DNA from: Stenopsyche tienmushanensis
Taxonomy: Eukaryota > Arthropoda > Insecta > Trichoptera > Stenopsychidae
Direction: 5' to 3'
NCBI GenBank assembly: GCA_008973525.1
Contig: WACJ01000229.1
Span: 372,001 to 436,000, forward strand
Length of the DNA stretch: 64,000 bases
In this document: piece by piece, positions 51,301 to 60,300 of the stretch
How positions within the stretch are numbered: position 1 is the first letter of the stretch
Layout: each line of letters opens with the position of its first letter
Notes under the pieces: model-generated
Seen by the model: the letters and a program-made list of their open reading frames with translations, nothing else
The model's database searches: none
What the model was told of the DNA's origin: nothing
Position numbers and translations under genes: made by a program

Positions 51301-54300
51301 ATCGTCAAAGATTTGAGAATTAGATTTGGCTAAGATCTTTATTTTACTTGGAGAGATACCCCGCTTGCGAGATCGTCGAGGAACCGGTGGGAAGAACACG
51401 TTTTCCCGCACTCAAGGGCTAATGAAGTTTTTTTTTTTTTTGCGTGTACGCATTCCAATTTCGCATACGCATACAATTTACATTTCAATAAATGATTGAT
51501 GAATCTTATAGATTCATCAATCAAATTACTATAGTAATATCTAGTCATGTCTACGTGCATGTCACACCTAGATATTATTATAGTAATTGACATGCATATT
51601 AATTGCATTTCACACGTACTTGTGACCCGAACACTAAGAGTAATTTTGAAATAAAAGTGAAGCTTCGAGAACATCCAAAAAATCTTAACAATGGTCAAGA
51701 ATAAAAAGTGTGGATATCCATGGTGAGTCAGTATGAGTTGAAGTTTAGCTTTAGTCATAAGTATCATAATTTATCCAATCCCGAGCCAAAATTTTGATCC
51801 CGGGATTTCGGGATTTCATTAGACAATCCCGGGATCTGTCCCGGGATCCCGGAATTGGGATTTTCAATATTTTAAGAAATAACATTGATAAATCTGATCA
51901 AAAGTTACTAATAAGTCCATTTGTTCAATATAAAAAATAACTTGAAGGCCAAAGAATTTTATTTATTTAAGAAAAGATAAAAATATAATTTAAAAAAAGA
52001 TAAATAAAACACAAAAAAAGAAGCTAGTTCGAGTTGATGAAAGCGTGAGTCCTCATTTTCGTATAACACCATCAATGTGATTGATAAAATTCCTTTCTGC
52101 TGAGACACGGACTAAAACTCGCAAAATTCCCGATTTCCCGACAAATTATTTATTTCCGTCGCTGCAGATGAATACTCATATACTATAATACTTTGATGTG
52201 ATTCGTTATTGTATTACGAAGGAACACGAAAATTCTGAAGCCCGCATCTATTATATTTCATATCGATATTCCCATTATTAGAGTCGATGTGTAGTAAATA
52301 CATCACCGGTAGGGAAGGGTTACTATAACAATTTGAAAAACATATATGTACTGTATACATGTATACATAGATTAGACAGATTAGGCGCTCGCCAATTAGT
52401 AGTTACGCCACTGTTTCCAAGCGTCCAGATTTCGTCGGGAATATCTCAATTTATTAGCCTTCATCGTGTTGGTGAGGTATACGATTTCTGTTAGATAAAA
52501 ATTTCAATCGGTATTACGTTTACTAATCCCGGGATTCCTAAGTACCTAAAACTGTCCGGGATCCGGGATCCCGGGATTGGATTCCCTAGTCATAAATCAG
52601 TTCTAAGCCAGACTTTTCAATTAAGTTTTGGCCGCGGTATTCCCGTCGACTTCTTTTTTATGAAATTTGATTGTATATTTCTTTAAGAAAACTTAAGCTT
52701 TGCATTGAAATGAAGTGAGGCAGTTGACATTGACCTAATTTTTCGTTATTGTTTTTGAACAATTTGACAGCTGTCTCCGCAGTAGGGTCACCATACGTCA
52801 ATTTCAATTGGCACCCTTCATTTCAATACGATCAGTTTCACATCTTCGTTTGAAATATTCACTATTGTATACTCATTATGATGACGAAAAAATCTAAATA
52901 TTCTATAGTATAATATATTGATGTTTCAGCTGATTTTGAGATGTCCGCGAAAGCGTTAATAGTAGCCCGTGTCAACCATAATTTATTTGGAAGGACAAGT
53001 TTTTTTCTACAAATCTACAAATTCTACATTTCTCGTCCATTTACGCAGTATGTATATTACAGTAAGAAATTACTTGATATTAGACCCTTTTTTGGTTATT
53101 TATAAAATCACCGTACCAATAAATTTGGCAGATCAGAATTATTAATATCTATTGATTGTCTTGATTTTTAATATATATATATTTTTAATTTTAAAGCATG
53201 ATGGCAGATACTATGGATCAGCAGCAAGAAGAGATTAAAGATGAGAAAATTGATTGGTATGATCTTGAGAACAGAAAAAAGTCCCTGGAGGGGTTAGTAA
53301 TGATCAAGGAGAAATACGTCAATAAGGAGGATGTTGCCATAGCAGGATTTTACTTTTGTGCCGTATTTCGGATGATCAAGTGCTATAGTTGCAATGTCGA
53401 AGTTGCTAAATGGTATCCGGCAGACGATCCTTTCGTCAAGCACTGGATAATAAACCCGAGCTGTAAACACCTGAATGAAAATTCAACTTGTAAATTACGC
53501 GGTCCAAAAATTAAGGAATATGTAGATTTCCGATGCAGAAAGATGTCTTTCCAAAACTGGCCTAATTCATTGCCAATCAATAGCACAGATATGGCAGATG
53601 CAGGATTTTATTACACCGGAAAAGAAGATGCCATTAAATGTTACTACTGTGGAATGGAGCTGAGAAATTGGGAAGAGTCTGATAATCCTTGGATAGAGCA
53701 TTGCCGGCATAACCCCAAGTGTGAATTTCTTTTATCCGAGAAAGGCTTCTATGAAATTCAGGTGATCGCAGATATGAAGAAGAAAAATTCAGATCCAAGA
53801 CGTCGACAGCCATCAGGTAGAAAAATACAGACTGATGAACATTCTCCGAGGAAGACTGAGAAGTATCCATGTGAAAAATGTAAAAAAGAACGTAAGGTTG
53901 AATGCTTTGTACCTTGCGGTCATGTAGTTTATTGCAGTAACTGTGTCGATTATTCTATAGAATCCTGCCCCAAATGCGGAAAAAAAATTACGAAAATTGT
54001 AAGATTTTTTATTTAAAAAGTAATGGATAAAAGTAAATTCCGCCCTATAACTATTTTTTTAAATATTTATTTAATTTATTACATGTTCTTAAGAAGCCAT
54101 ATGTTATGGGGATCTAAGAGTAATTATATTTATTTAGGTTTAGGATTTCAGATCGATATTTCTCGACAATGAACCCGATAGATGGTTCGAAATATCGGAA
54201 TTTAAAAATAACTTAAACGTGATCGAATACCCGGTTTTTTCTGAATTAAAACCATATATATGTAGGGTGTTTTGCACATGGATCGAAAAATTTTTTTTGG

Positions 54301-57300
54301 GAGTTAGGGGGATCTTTTGCACCGTTTCACACATAAGTTCTAATGTTCTTAGTGTCAGGGTTGTCGAAATTTTTTTTAAAAAATTAAAGTTTTGAAAAAA
54401 TACCCAAAATTTCACTTTGAAATTATCATAACTTTTTAATCTGTGGTCGCAATAGTACAAAATGACGAAATGTTCACAAAAGAAATCCCAATTGAAAGAA
54501 TAATCGCCGTCTTTGCAAAAACGAAAGAGGAGTTGCTACTTCAGACCATTGCAGTAGAAATAATTGTAAATAAATTTAATAAAAACATTAAAAGCATGAG
54601 TATTTTCTCTTGTTCCTTTCTCTATTTCTCTTCTCTTATCTTAAAGTTTTACAACTTATTGAATGATTTGTATGACATGTAGCATATCGTCGAAAAGCGT
54701 ATAATCTAGAAAACTTTTTAAAATTAAACTAAATTCAAAATAGATGTTGTTATTTGTTTAAAGAATTTAGAAGTTGACACTTCTCATTCGTTTGCATATT
54801 TTATGTGACTTTGGAAGTTCAGAAGTAATTTTCTTTAAACCAATTGCATAAAATAATGATTTATTTAGATCAAAAATACATTGCGAAATTCAAAAACAGT
54901 TGTTTCGTGCTATTATGACCATAGATTAAAAAATTATATATATTGGATATTTTTTTAAAATGTTGAAAAAAAATCTATTTCTACAATCCTGTCACTATGT
55001 GTGAAACATAGCAAAAGACCTCCCAAATAAAAAAAAATATATGGCTATTGTTTGTAATCTATACGCAAAATATTAACACATGCCGTGACAGCCACCGGTG
55101 TCTGCCAATTTAAATAAGATTGTACATAAGTCTTAATAAAAAAAAATTGCTATAATTTATCTTCTCTATATACAAATACATAATATACAACAAAATTTGT
55201 ATGATGGCACTAGGGAATCCAATCCCGAGCCAAAATTTCGATCCCGGGATTTCGGGATTTCATTAGACAATTCCGGGACCAGTCCCGGGATCCCGGGATT
55301 GGGATTATTAATATTTTAGGAAATTACCTTGATGAATTTGATCAAAAATTACTAATAAGTCAATTTGTTCAATATAAAAAAATCACTTGAAGGCCAAAGA
55401 ATTTTATTTATTTAAGAAAAGATAAAAATACAATTCAAAAATAGATAAATAAAACACTAAAGAATTCAAATATTATTTTGAAAATATGCCCGAAGTAATA
55501 TTAACATTAAACATTAGTGTTTCGTCATTTAGTCTGGATCTGATTTTGGAAGACAGATAACTTGCTGCTGAAGATGCTGCGCTCAGCTTCCATACTCGTT
55601 GGAGGTATCATCATCAGATATTTAAATGCTAGTTCGAGTTGATGATCGCGTGAGCCCTCATTTTTGTATAGCACCATCAATGTGACTGATAAAATTCTTT
55701 TCTGCTGAGACACGGACTAAAAATTGCAAAATTCCCGATTTCCCAATTTCCACACAAATTATTTATTTCCGTCGCTGCAGATGAATATTTATATACTATA
55801 ATACTTTGATGTGATTTGTAATTATATTACGGAGGAATACAAAAATTCTGAACCCCGTATCTATTATATTTCACATCGATATTCCCATTATTCGTCGAGG
55901 TGTAGTAAATACATCACCGATAGGGAAAGGTTACTATAACAATTTGAAAAACATACGCTATATATGTATACAACATGTACGCTATATATGTATACATAGA
56001 TTAGACAATCACTGCTCCTATGCGTCGCCTAAGTTTGCCAATTAGCATTTACGCCACTGTTTCCAAGCGTCTAGATTTCGTCGGGGATGTCTCGATTTAG
56101 TAGCCTTCATCGTGTTGGTGAGGTGTACGATTTCTGTTAGATAAAAATTTCAATCCCGGGATTTTCGGGATTACGTTTTCTAATCCTGGGATTCTTAAGT
56201 ACCTAAAACTGTCCGGGATCCTGGGATCCCGGGATTGGATTCCCTAGATGGCACAATGGATATTTAAAAAAAAATATGTGTTTGGCATGAGATGTATTAA
56301 AAATGAAGAAATGTATTTTTGTGTAGTCCTCCCTCCTATTAGGCATTTTACGACTTTCATTTCAAGTGCAGCTTGTATAAACACGTCTGTGAACTTATTT
56401 TTGTTTGAACTATTGTTTGGAATTTTAACATGTAAACTGTCAACATTGGTCAAAGGGTTAACACTTTGACCACGATGTCAACCACCGGTGGCCGACGCTG
56501 AGTCATTCCGAGTACGCCGTGTCGACCACCGGTGGCCGACACGACATATCTAACTCCAACTTGTCTTTCGATCTCTTTCCTTTTGGTGACAATTCTTCGA
56601 TTTATTTTCGGGGACCATCATAATCTTAGTCTTTGGGCAGGTTGCAAATAAAATAATTACCTTCGTATCTTTGTTGCAATGATTTAAACACGGGACGCAA
56701 ATATTAGGGATGCTTGGAACGAATTATTTTATTTTATCGAATAATATGCTAGCTCGTTATCAAAGCCACATTTGATGGCATTATAAAACTTTTATCGTAG
56801 TTTTTGAGTTTTGAAATGCTAAGATTCCAAGGTCGCATCTCTGCCAGGTCTGCAAATGCGGCCACGTCCGGGCATAGCTTACATTCTTTTCGTTTTCCAC
56901 ATCGTCAGCATATTTTAAAAGGTTAATGTGGTCGAGTCGCGGATGAAAATGGACAAAGAGCAGATAAGGGCGTTGTTTGCAATGTTTACGGCTAGTGTAT
57001 GAGAAAATGAACACGAACAGGCTTTTATCGCTTAACGGTGGATCCCCGGACAGCGCCTCTGTAATTCGGTACTTCCCCGCCCTAACTAAGCCCGAAGCGG
57101 CATTAAACGCCTCTTATTGTATGGATAATGCGGAACAATAAATGGAAACCGTTAGAGTACACTATGGAGTTAATATAATGCGTATCTACCGATTAGGGAT
57201 CCTTATCCGATGCCCGTTAAATTAAATGATCGCCCCATAGCTTCTTAATGTTAATTGATTTTAAGGGCAAAGCATTTTTTTACAAGCGCCCTGTGTAAGT

Positions 57301-57721
57301 GAAAAAAATATCAAATTCAATTTCCGAGCTTCACACAATTAGCTTAAAGCTCTCGCACAAAAAAGCTTATATCAACATTTTTTGGCGCGTCTTTCTCAGA
57401 CGCGTTGAAATTTTATTTCGCCCACCTTTTATTACCTTTAAATTTTTCGATACATACGATTTATATTGTACTGTTTTCTATGAAATTTCGCAGTTAAAAA
57501 AATCGTTATTGGATATGTAACTTACCCCTTCTCCATCTTCTATAATATTTGAACCTATCGAAGCTAATGTGGTCCATTTGCAATTTGGCGGTGCTCGGGC
57601 TGCACATCTTTTGTGCGCTTTGCACTTGCAAACTTCGCACGAAAGTCCATGGGGTGGAACACCATGCAGTGCTTCTCTGCAGACGTTGCAATACGTCGGT
57701 CTTGCATGAGAAGTAGCATAC
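36106..57721 (-). CDS. Diacylglycerol kinase, delta/eta type (5' end outside the window)
   Basis: Phosphorylates diacylglycerol to phosphatidic acid at membranes. Eighteen minus-strand exons: 57526-57721, 50079-50170, 45311-45513, 45031-45230, 44812-44957, 44612-44744, 44215-44433, 43965-44081, 43781-43893, 41361-43067, 41065-41284, 40802-40992, 40451-40725, 40243-40369, 39991-40159, 39754-39912, 36473-36619 and 36106-36396. Their phases all agree and give 1567 codons without a stop. Order: two C1 domains, catalytic domain, long linker, accessory catalytic domain, helical region, SAM domain. C1, split catalytic and terminal SAM place it with DGK delta/eta/kappa (Drosophila Dgk-eta). The first exon starts with the last base of a codon, so upstream exons (PH domain) must exist and were not found. 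The large introns are filled with TEs, and one holds an IAP gene on the other strand. Confidence 0.93.
36669..36835 (-). repeat. LTR-like repeat fragment
   Basis: Starts with an (AG)n run, then the hallmark hairpin-like GAAGGACGTCCTCCCGCAG and the downstream part of the family seen complete at 57870-58322. Truncated on both sides; in a DGK intron. Confidence 0.6.
36985..37404 (-). mobile_element. Candidate solo LTR
   Basis: Inverted copy of 57870-58322, about 420 bp, ending in TGTAGCGTGGGCG on the minus strand. An AATAAA inside fits an LTR polyadenylation signal. The other end has CG in place of the expected CA. No flanking target duplication is evident. It lies in the DGK intron next to the non-LTR element. 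Confidence 0.6.
37586..38915 (+). mobile_element. R1-type non-LTR element, 5'-truncated, with 15-bp target duplication
   Basis: The open frame up to 38567 encodes the RT thumb to C-terminus: [60 protein letters not shown] and the knuckle [17 protein letters not shown]. It is in plus orientation, antisense to the DGK gene. A 3' UTR of about 330 bp ends in a long T run (38895-38918). The 15 bases TTTGTCTTTAACGAT occur on both sides (37571-37585 and 38916-38930), marking a clean insertion. The frame is intact over the retained part, so the insertion looks fairly recent. Confidence 0.88.
39160..39690 (+). mobile_element. mariner element fragment
   Basis: Opens with GTTGTCCCATAAGTTTCTTTC, a mariner-type terminus. 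Coding blocks: [50 protein letters not shown], then [20 protein letters not shown] and [15 protein letters not shown]. It stops before the last catalytic block. Few frameshifts, so younger than the other mariners here. In a DGK intron, antisense to the gene. Confidence 0.85.
40243..41284 (-). CDS. Diacylglycerol kinase exons: accessory catalytic domain
   Basis: Four exons (41065-41284, 40802-40992, 40451-40725, 40243-40369). Key stretches are [73 protein letters not shown] and [16 protein letters not shown]. This is the typical DAGKa domain. The intron 40370-40450 is only 81 bp and has no stop in the reading frame, so an ORF finder reads through it; donor, acceptor and homology all support removal. 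Confidence 0.92.
41361..43067 (-). CDS. Diacylglycerol kinase giant linker exon
   Basis: A single 1707-bp exon encodes the low-complexity insert between the two catalytic halves, as in DGK delta/eta. It is rich in Ser, Asp, Glu and Asn, opens with [13 protein letters not shown], has a basic stretch ([19 protein letters not shown]) and a Gly-rich tract with [12 protein letters not shown], and ends near [14 protein letters not shown]. Likely disordered and phosphorylated; function inferred from the family. Confidence 0.9.
44812..45513 (-). CDS. Diacylglycerol kinase exons: end of second C1 and catalytic core
   Basis: Three exons (45311-45513, 45031-45230, 44812-44957). They encode [43 protein letters not shown], the nucleotide-binding loop [18 protein letters not shown] and [17 protein letters not shown]. 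The usual DGK loop is GGDG; here the first Gly is Ser (SGDG, the form known from sphingosine kinases), so activity is likely kept. The following exon begins with the W-S-[IV]-M-A motif. Confidence 0.92.
45746..45772. repeat. Perfect short hairpin
   Basis: CATGGAATGA and its reverse complement TCATTCCATG separated by 7 bases. In the DGK intron 3' of the second-C1/catalytic exon boundary; role unknown. Confidence 0.6.
45840..46065 (+). repeat. LTR-like repeat fragment
   Basis: Divergent plus-orientation copy of the 57870-58322 family: GGTGCAATGT, TGCCGGTTGGGAGATGACG, GGGAGTCGGGAGGAGTCGTC and AGCCAGATCTCTCTCTC are recognisable. Confidence 0.55.
46066..47429. other. DGK intron, no gene recognised
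   Basis: AT-rich with moderately GC-richer patches. A 77-codon frame at 46903-47136 is Lys-rich and matches nothing I know. Confidence 0.35.
47430..48060 (-). mobile_element. Mutator-like (MULE) transposase remnant
   Basis: Minus-strand pieces [33 protein letters not shown] and [20 protein letters not shown], then after a stop [20 protein letters not shown] and [10 protein letters not shown]. The N.NE.FNS.W pattern and the basic tail with Y..G are typical of insect Mutator-like transposase proteins. The catalytic core is absent and stops interrupt it. In a DGK intron, same strand as the host gene. Confidence 0.68.
48790..49260 (-). mobile_element. mariner remnant
   Basis: Minus strand: [12 protein letters not shown], an HPK/APEKG block, [23 protein letters not shown] (cognate to PYSPDLAPSDYHLF), then a decayed C-terminus. 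A deletion joins the middle to the last catalytic block. Confidence 0.7.
49290..49470 (+). repeat. Tandem triplication of a transposase motif
   Basis: Three imperfect units of about 60-70 bp, each containing CCGTGG..GCACG.T.T.CAGA..TGACACCA. Two read [12 protein letters not shown] and [12 protein letters not shown], the third [13 protein letters not shown]: versions of the [16 protein letters not shown] motif found in insect mariner-like transposases. Confidence 0.65.
49465..49850 (-). mobile_element. hAT element fragment
   Basis: Matches the right half of the copies at 51762-52588 and 55211-56246 (for example ACACCGGTAGGGAAAGGTTA and GTTACGCCACTGTTTCCAAG). Both inverted termini are missing; it breaks off at ..AATTCCAATCCCA, just inside the terminal repeat. 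Confidence 0.8.
51097..51211. mobile_element. Small hAT-type MITE with 8-bp target duplication
   Basis: 115 bp. Termini CAGCAGTTCCTAACC and GGTTCGGAACCCATG are imperfect inverted repeats, flanked by ATCTATAT on both sides (51089-51096 and 51212-51219). Non-coding. Confidence 0.75.
51240..51425 (-). repeat. Divergent LTR-like repeat fragment
   Basis: Same order of blocks as 36985-37404 (GCTGGACGAAT.., GGGAAGAACACGTTTTCCCGC, ACTCAAGG) but poorly conserved. Confidence 0.45.
51762..52588 (-). mobile_element. hAT non-autonomous element
   Basis: About 830 bp. The right terminus ATCCCGGGATTGGATTCCCTA is intact; the left terminus has a small insertion (TATCATAATTTATCCAATCCCG). Flanking GTCATAAG (51754-51761) and GTCATAAA (52589-52596) are a probable 8-bp target duplication. 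The central coding remnant seen at 55525-55713 is deleted here. Confidence 0.83.
52597..53197. other. Upstream region of the nested IAP gene
   Basis: AT-rich. The bases just before the IAP start (TTTTTAATTTTAAAG then CATGATGG) resemble a splice acceptor, so a non-coding 5' exon is possible. Confidence 0.3.
53198..54016 (+). CDS. Inhibitor of apoptosis protein, two BIR domains and a RING
   Basis: A single uninterrupted frame of 272 residues. BIR1 (about 27-94) has the zinc ligands C62, C65, H82 and C89; BIR2 (about 112-180) has C148, C151, H168 and C175; both fit CX2C-X16-H-X6-C. The C-terminal RING (225-260) reads CEKC ... PCGH ... CSNC ... CPKC. IAPs bind caspases and pro-apoptotic peptides through BIRs and ubiquitinate partners through the RING. 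BIR1 lacks the usual Gly after the second Cys (Asn66 instead), so its peptide groove may differ. The gene has no introns and lies in the 7.35-kb intron of the diacylglycerol kinase on the opposite strand, between two hAT copies. A retrogene or a transferred copy is possible; no poly(A) remnant or duplication was seen. Start at MMADTMDQ; the next Met is equally usable. Confidence 0.93.
   Translation: MMADTMDQQQEEIKDEKIDWYDLENRKKSLEGLVMIKEKYVNKEDVAIAGFYFCAVFRMIKCYSCNVEVAKWYPADDPFVKHWIINPSCKHLNENSTCKLRGPKIKEYVDFRCRKMSFQNWPNSLPINSTDMADAGFYYTGKEDAIKCYYCGMELRNWEESDNPWIEHCRHNPKCEFLLSEKGFYEIQVIADMKKKNSDPRRRQPSGRKIQTDEHSPRKTEKYPCEKCKKERKVECFVPCGHVVYCSNCVDYSIESCPKCGKKITKIVRFFI
54017..55202. other. DGK intron, no gene recognised
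   Basis: AT-rich with an imperfect long inverted pattern (54270-54400 and 54900-55040 share TTT/AAA-rich blocks). Near 55076 there is TTAACACATGCCGTGACAGC, resembling the TTAACACTTTGACC motif at 56458, possibly decayed piggyBac-like ends. Confidence 0.35.
55211..56246 (-). mobile_element. hAT element with perfect 8-bp target duplication
   Basis: 1036 bp. Termini TAGGGAATCCAATCCCG and CGGGATTGGATTCCCTA are inverted repeats, with extra GGGATCCCGGGAT subterminal palindromes. Target duplication GATGGCAC at 55203-55210 and 56247-56254. Minus-strand 55525-55713 encodes a remnant of the hAT C-terminal dimerisation domain: [20 protein letters not shown]. The catalytic domain is absent, so this copy is non-autonomous. 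Confidence 0.92.
56255..57525. other. DGK intron, no gene recognised
   Basis: Contains two copies of ACCACCGGTGGCCGAC about 45 bp apart (56475-56540) next to a TTAACACTTTGACC motif. GC-richer, possibly conserved non-coding DNA lies near 57030-57240. Confidence 0.35.
57526..57721 (-). CDS. Diacylglycerol kinase exon: first C1 domain
   Basis: Encodes [20 protein letters not shown] followed by [16 protein letters not shown] and [11 protein letters not shown], the zinc-binding C1 pattern of DGK delta/eta. It ends at a GTAAGT donor. The intron to the next exon (50079-50170, start of the second C1, [20 protein letters not shown]) is 7.35 kb and contains the IAP gene, three hAT-family copies plus a small hAT-type MITE, and an LTR-like fragment. 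Confidence 0.92.
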
Positions 57722-57869
57722 CTGTATCAAAATCAAATTCATTAATTTAACAACATGTAGTGATAATTAGTTATGAAACGCATAAGACCAATTTAATATC
57801 CATTCAAGCATTAAAGTCATAACAATACCATTTAATTCAAACACCTCTACATACATTCGATATTGAAGA

Positions 57870-58322
57870 TGTAGCGTGGGCGATTTATCATCCCCGCATA
57901 GTAGCGACATCTTCCATTTCTCTTTAGGTGCAATGTGCTATTTCAACAGCGCCATCTCTTGTGGCCCTGCGGAGACATTGCGCCTGCTTACCCACCGATC
58001 GCTTCTTGCGCGTGCTTCGTTACCGGTTGGGAAGTGACGAGCAAGAAGCGGGAATCGGGAGAGTCGTTGGCTGGCCTTGACTGCGGGAGGTTGTCCCTCC
58101 TGCAGCCAGACCTTTCTCTCTCTATCTGTAGTGCGGAATAAATATTTATCTTGCGAATAGAGTCTTTCCATTCGACGTCCTTCGTATTCCCATCCATTCA
58201 TCCAGCAGCATCACAGCCCGATAGAAGAACGGACCCGTGCGGTAGCGCGGCCATCCCGACGAGCACGTGGAGGCGGGGAGCCACCCGGGGACTCTGCCCC
58301 GAGAGCGCCCCCGCCTTAAACA
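57870..58322 (+). mobile_element. Candidate solo LTR (best copy)
   Basis: 453 bp beginning TGTAGCGTGGGCGATTTATC and ending CCCGCCTTAAACA, so it has TG..CA ends. A GC-rich body, a CT-rich stretch and AATAAATATTTATC inside suit U3-R-U5. Inverse copy at 36985-37404 and fragments at 36669, 45840, 51240 and 63778. No internal retrovirus-like genes and no clear target duplication were found, so another element class is possible. Confidence 0.62.
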
Positions 58323-58711
58323 TTTTATCTGAGTATCTATACGTAGGACTCGTTTTATATTATACTGTGTGATATGGGATAACCAGAAGCGAAAACTTTA
58401 CTAATTACATGGTTTACTCGCCTTTTTAACAGCAAGGAATAGAGTTACATTATTTATTATCGACGGATCTTTGGGGGAGGATTTGGGAGTTAATGACTTC
58501 AAAAACAAGCGTGTCTTGGCCATAAGAAGATTTTTTGTAGGGATAAGGTGCATCGTCATTGGAAAGACTCGCGGTCGGTATTGCTCCCTGCTTGGATAGA
58601 CTTGTTTTCTTTATCATTTTACCTCCAACTTTGAAAACTAAAAGATCCAAACATAATATGACAGGGTTCAGCGATGTAGTGCGCTTAGGGTAATTCATAC
58701 TAGTGCTTACT

Positions 58712-59791
58712 GCCACGTCGCGCTGCTGGTGACGGCCCGACATCTATAGGAAGTGATCGAGGAAGACGAAGAAGATCGAGGTTCAAGAAGCTTGTTGGTG
58801 GAGGATACGAGATGGAATACAGAAAAATGCTGAGATACTTCGGGATCCTCATGGACAAAAAGCTGACCTTTAGCAAATACATAGAAGAAGCTGCGCAGAA
58901 GGTAGCCAGCGAGTTTGGACGGCTCACGTCCAACACTTGAAGAGTCAAATCCATGCAAAAGACGTACCATAAGCGAGGTAATACACTCGTTCCTTCTGTA
59001 CGGAGCCCCGATATGCCACGAGTCACTTAGGCGCGACACCAACTGAAAGAAGCTCGCTAGGGTCAAGCGACAGGGAACGCTCCGAGTCACCGCAGCGTAC
59101 AGGACAGTGTCCGAAGACGCAGTGCTCGTGATCGCTGGAATGGTGCTCGTGATGGCCCTCCAGGCAAAGAAAAAGGCCTTGGACTACAAAGATCCCAAAA
59201 ACCCGTACAGTATACGACCAGAAACTGAGGGAAGCCTGGCAACAGATATGGGGTCAGTCCAGCAAGGGAAGATAGATCCATCGACTTATCCTGGTCGTAA
59301 GCCGATGGAGGGCCCGAAAACACGACGAAACGACCTATCGCTTGACTCAGGTGCTCACTGGGCATGAATTGGCAAGGAAACATCCGCGATGTGCCACTAC
59401 TGCCAAGCGAAGGTCGATGACGCAGAGCACACCATCACTGATTGTGAGACTTGGACTCGGCACTCGGGGTAGCTGAGCTCAACGTCGACAACATGGTCCA
59501 CAGCATGATGGCAAGCAAAAAAACTGGGACCTTTGGCGCGATTACGTTGAAGAAATTCTGAGAGCCAAGGAGGGCAATGAAAGAGAGAGGCGCAGAGCAT
59601 CTCTCCAGCACTAGAATAGGGCCAATTACTTGATGTCAGACTACCTGTCTTCCTGAAGCAATGTGGAAAACAATACCAGGGGGGGGGGGCAGAGAAGGAC
59701 AAGGGAGGCGTTTAGTCAGTAAGAAGCTGACACTACCCTGGGATCAAACCCAGGGTGTCTTATGCAAGATTCCCTTTCCACAAGAAAAAAA
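58712..59791 (+). mobile_element. R1-type non-LTR copy with 10-bp target duplication
   Basis: 5'-truncated in the RT domain. Broken coding blocks include GGGYEMEYRKMLRYFGILMD, FGRLTS and the Cys-His knuckle region near 59390-59450. The 3' UTR holds a perfect hairpin (ACCCTGGG-ATCAAA-CCCAGGGT, 59735-59756) and ends in A8. The target duplication AGTGCTTACT is at 58702-58711 and 59792-59801. Opposite strand to the DGK gene. Confidence 0.85.
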
Positions 59792-59929
59792 AGTGCTTAC
59801 TATCGTACTGGTCCATAGATCTACAGGATCCATAGGGGAAACGGGTCCGACAAATGGGAACAAACACGAAATACGCGAATGAAAATATCATAGCGATAAG
59901 ACAGCTCCACAACAGGACGATGAACTCAC

Positions 59930-60133
59930 CGCCAAATCCCAAACCTCGGGGAATTGAGCAGGGAGAAGCGCAGTCAGCTGTGATTTCACCTGATCCAGAT
60001 CCTTACCGGGTATGAATATTTTGGCAATTACTTGGCACAACAGGATGACGCTATTTGTCACGGAGCGCTTGCCATGATGGACATTCTGCACGAGCAATTT
60101 GAGGGCATTATTATTTAACGCCTTTGAGGCTAT
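59930..60133 (-). CDS. Candidate internal exon of an unidentified gene
   Basis: The minus strand has an open stretch of about 67 codons bounded by a plausible acceptor (CTGCAATTCAAG) and a strong donor (GCG then GTGAGT). It encodes NNNALKLLVQNVHHGKRSVT, VILLCQVIAKIFIPGKDLDQ and VKSQLTALLPAQFPEVWDLA, amphipathic and protein-like. I do not recognise the family. Its 3' phase does not match the next DGK exon (57721), so it is not simply that gene's previous exon. It could belong to a nested gene on the same strand. Confidence 0.4.
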
Positions 60134-60214
60134 CTTGAATTGCAGGTGTATGCGTATATATCATAAACACATACGCAAGTCAAAGTAATGAACATCATCT
60201 TATAAATTTAGCTA

Positions 60215-60300
60215 GATGTATGCAACAAAGTTATCGAAAATTACACCTCCCGAATACGTGTCACCGAGCAAAGCCGTGGCGGACATTTGAACGAAGTTAT
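60215..60300. repeat. Dispersed repeat copy
   Basis: CCTCCCGAATACGTGTCACC and GAGCAAAGCCGTGGCGGACA match 2110-2190 with few changes. Confidence 0.55.

Noticed and set aside
51430..51443. T run near an R1/LTR-like fragment
   Set aside because: Homopolymer only; no target duplication around it.
58450..58743. 97-codon minus-strand ORF possibly a terminal exon
   Set aside because: No recognised motif and no convincing acceptor; runs into the R1-type insertion.
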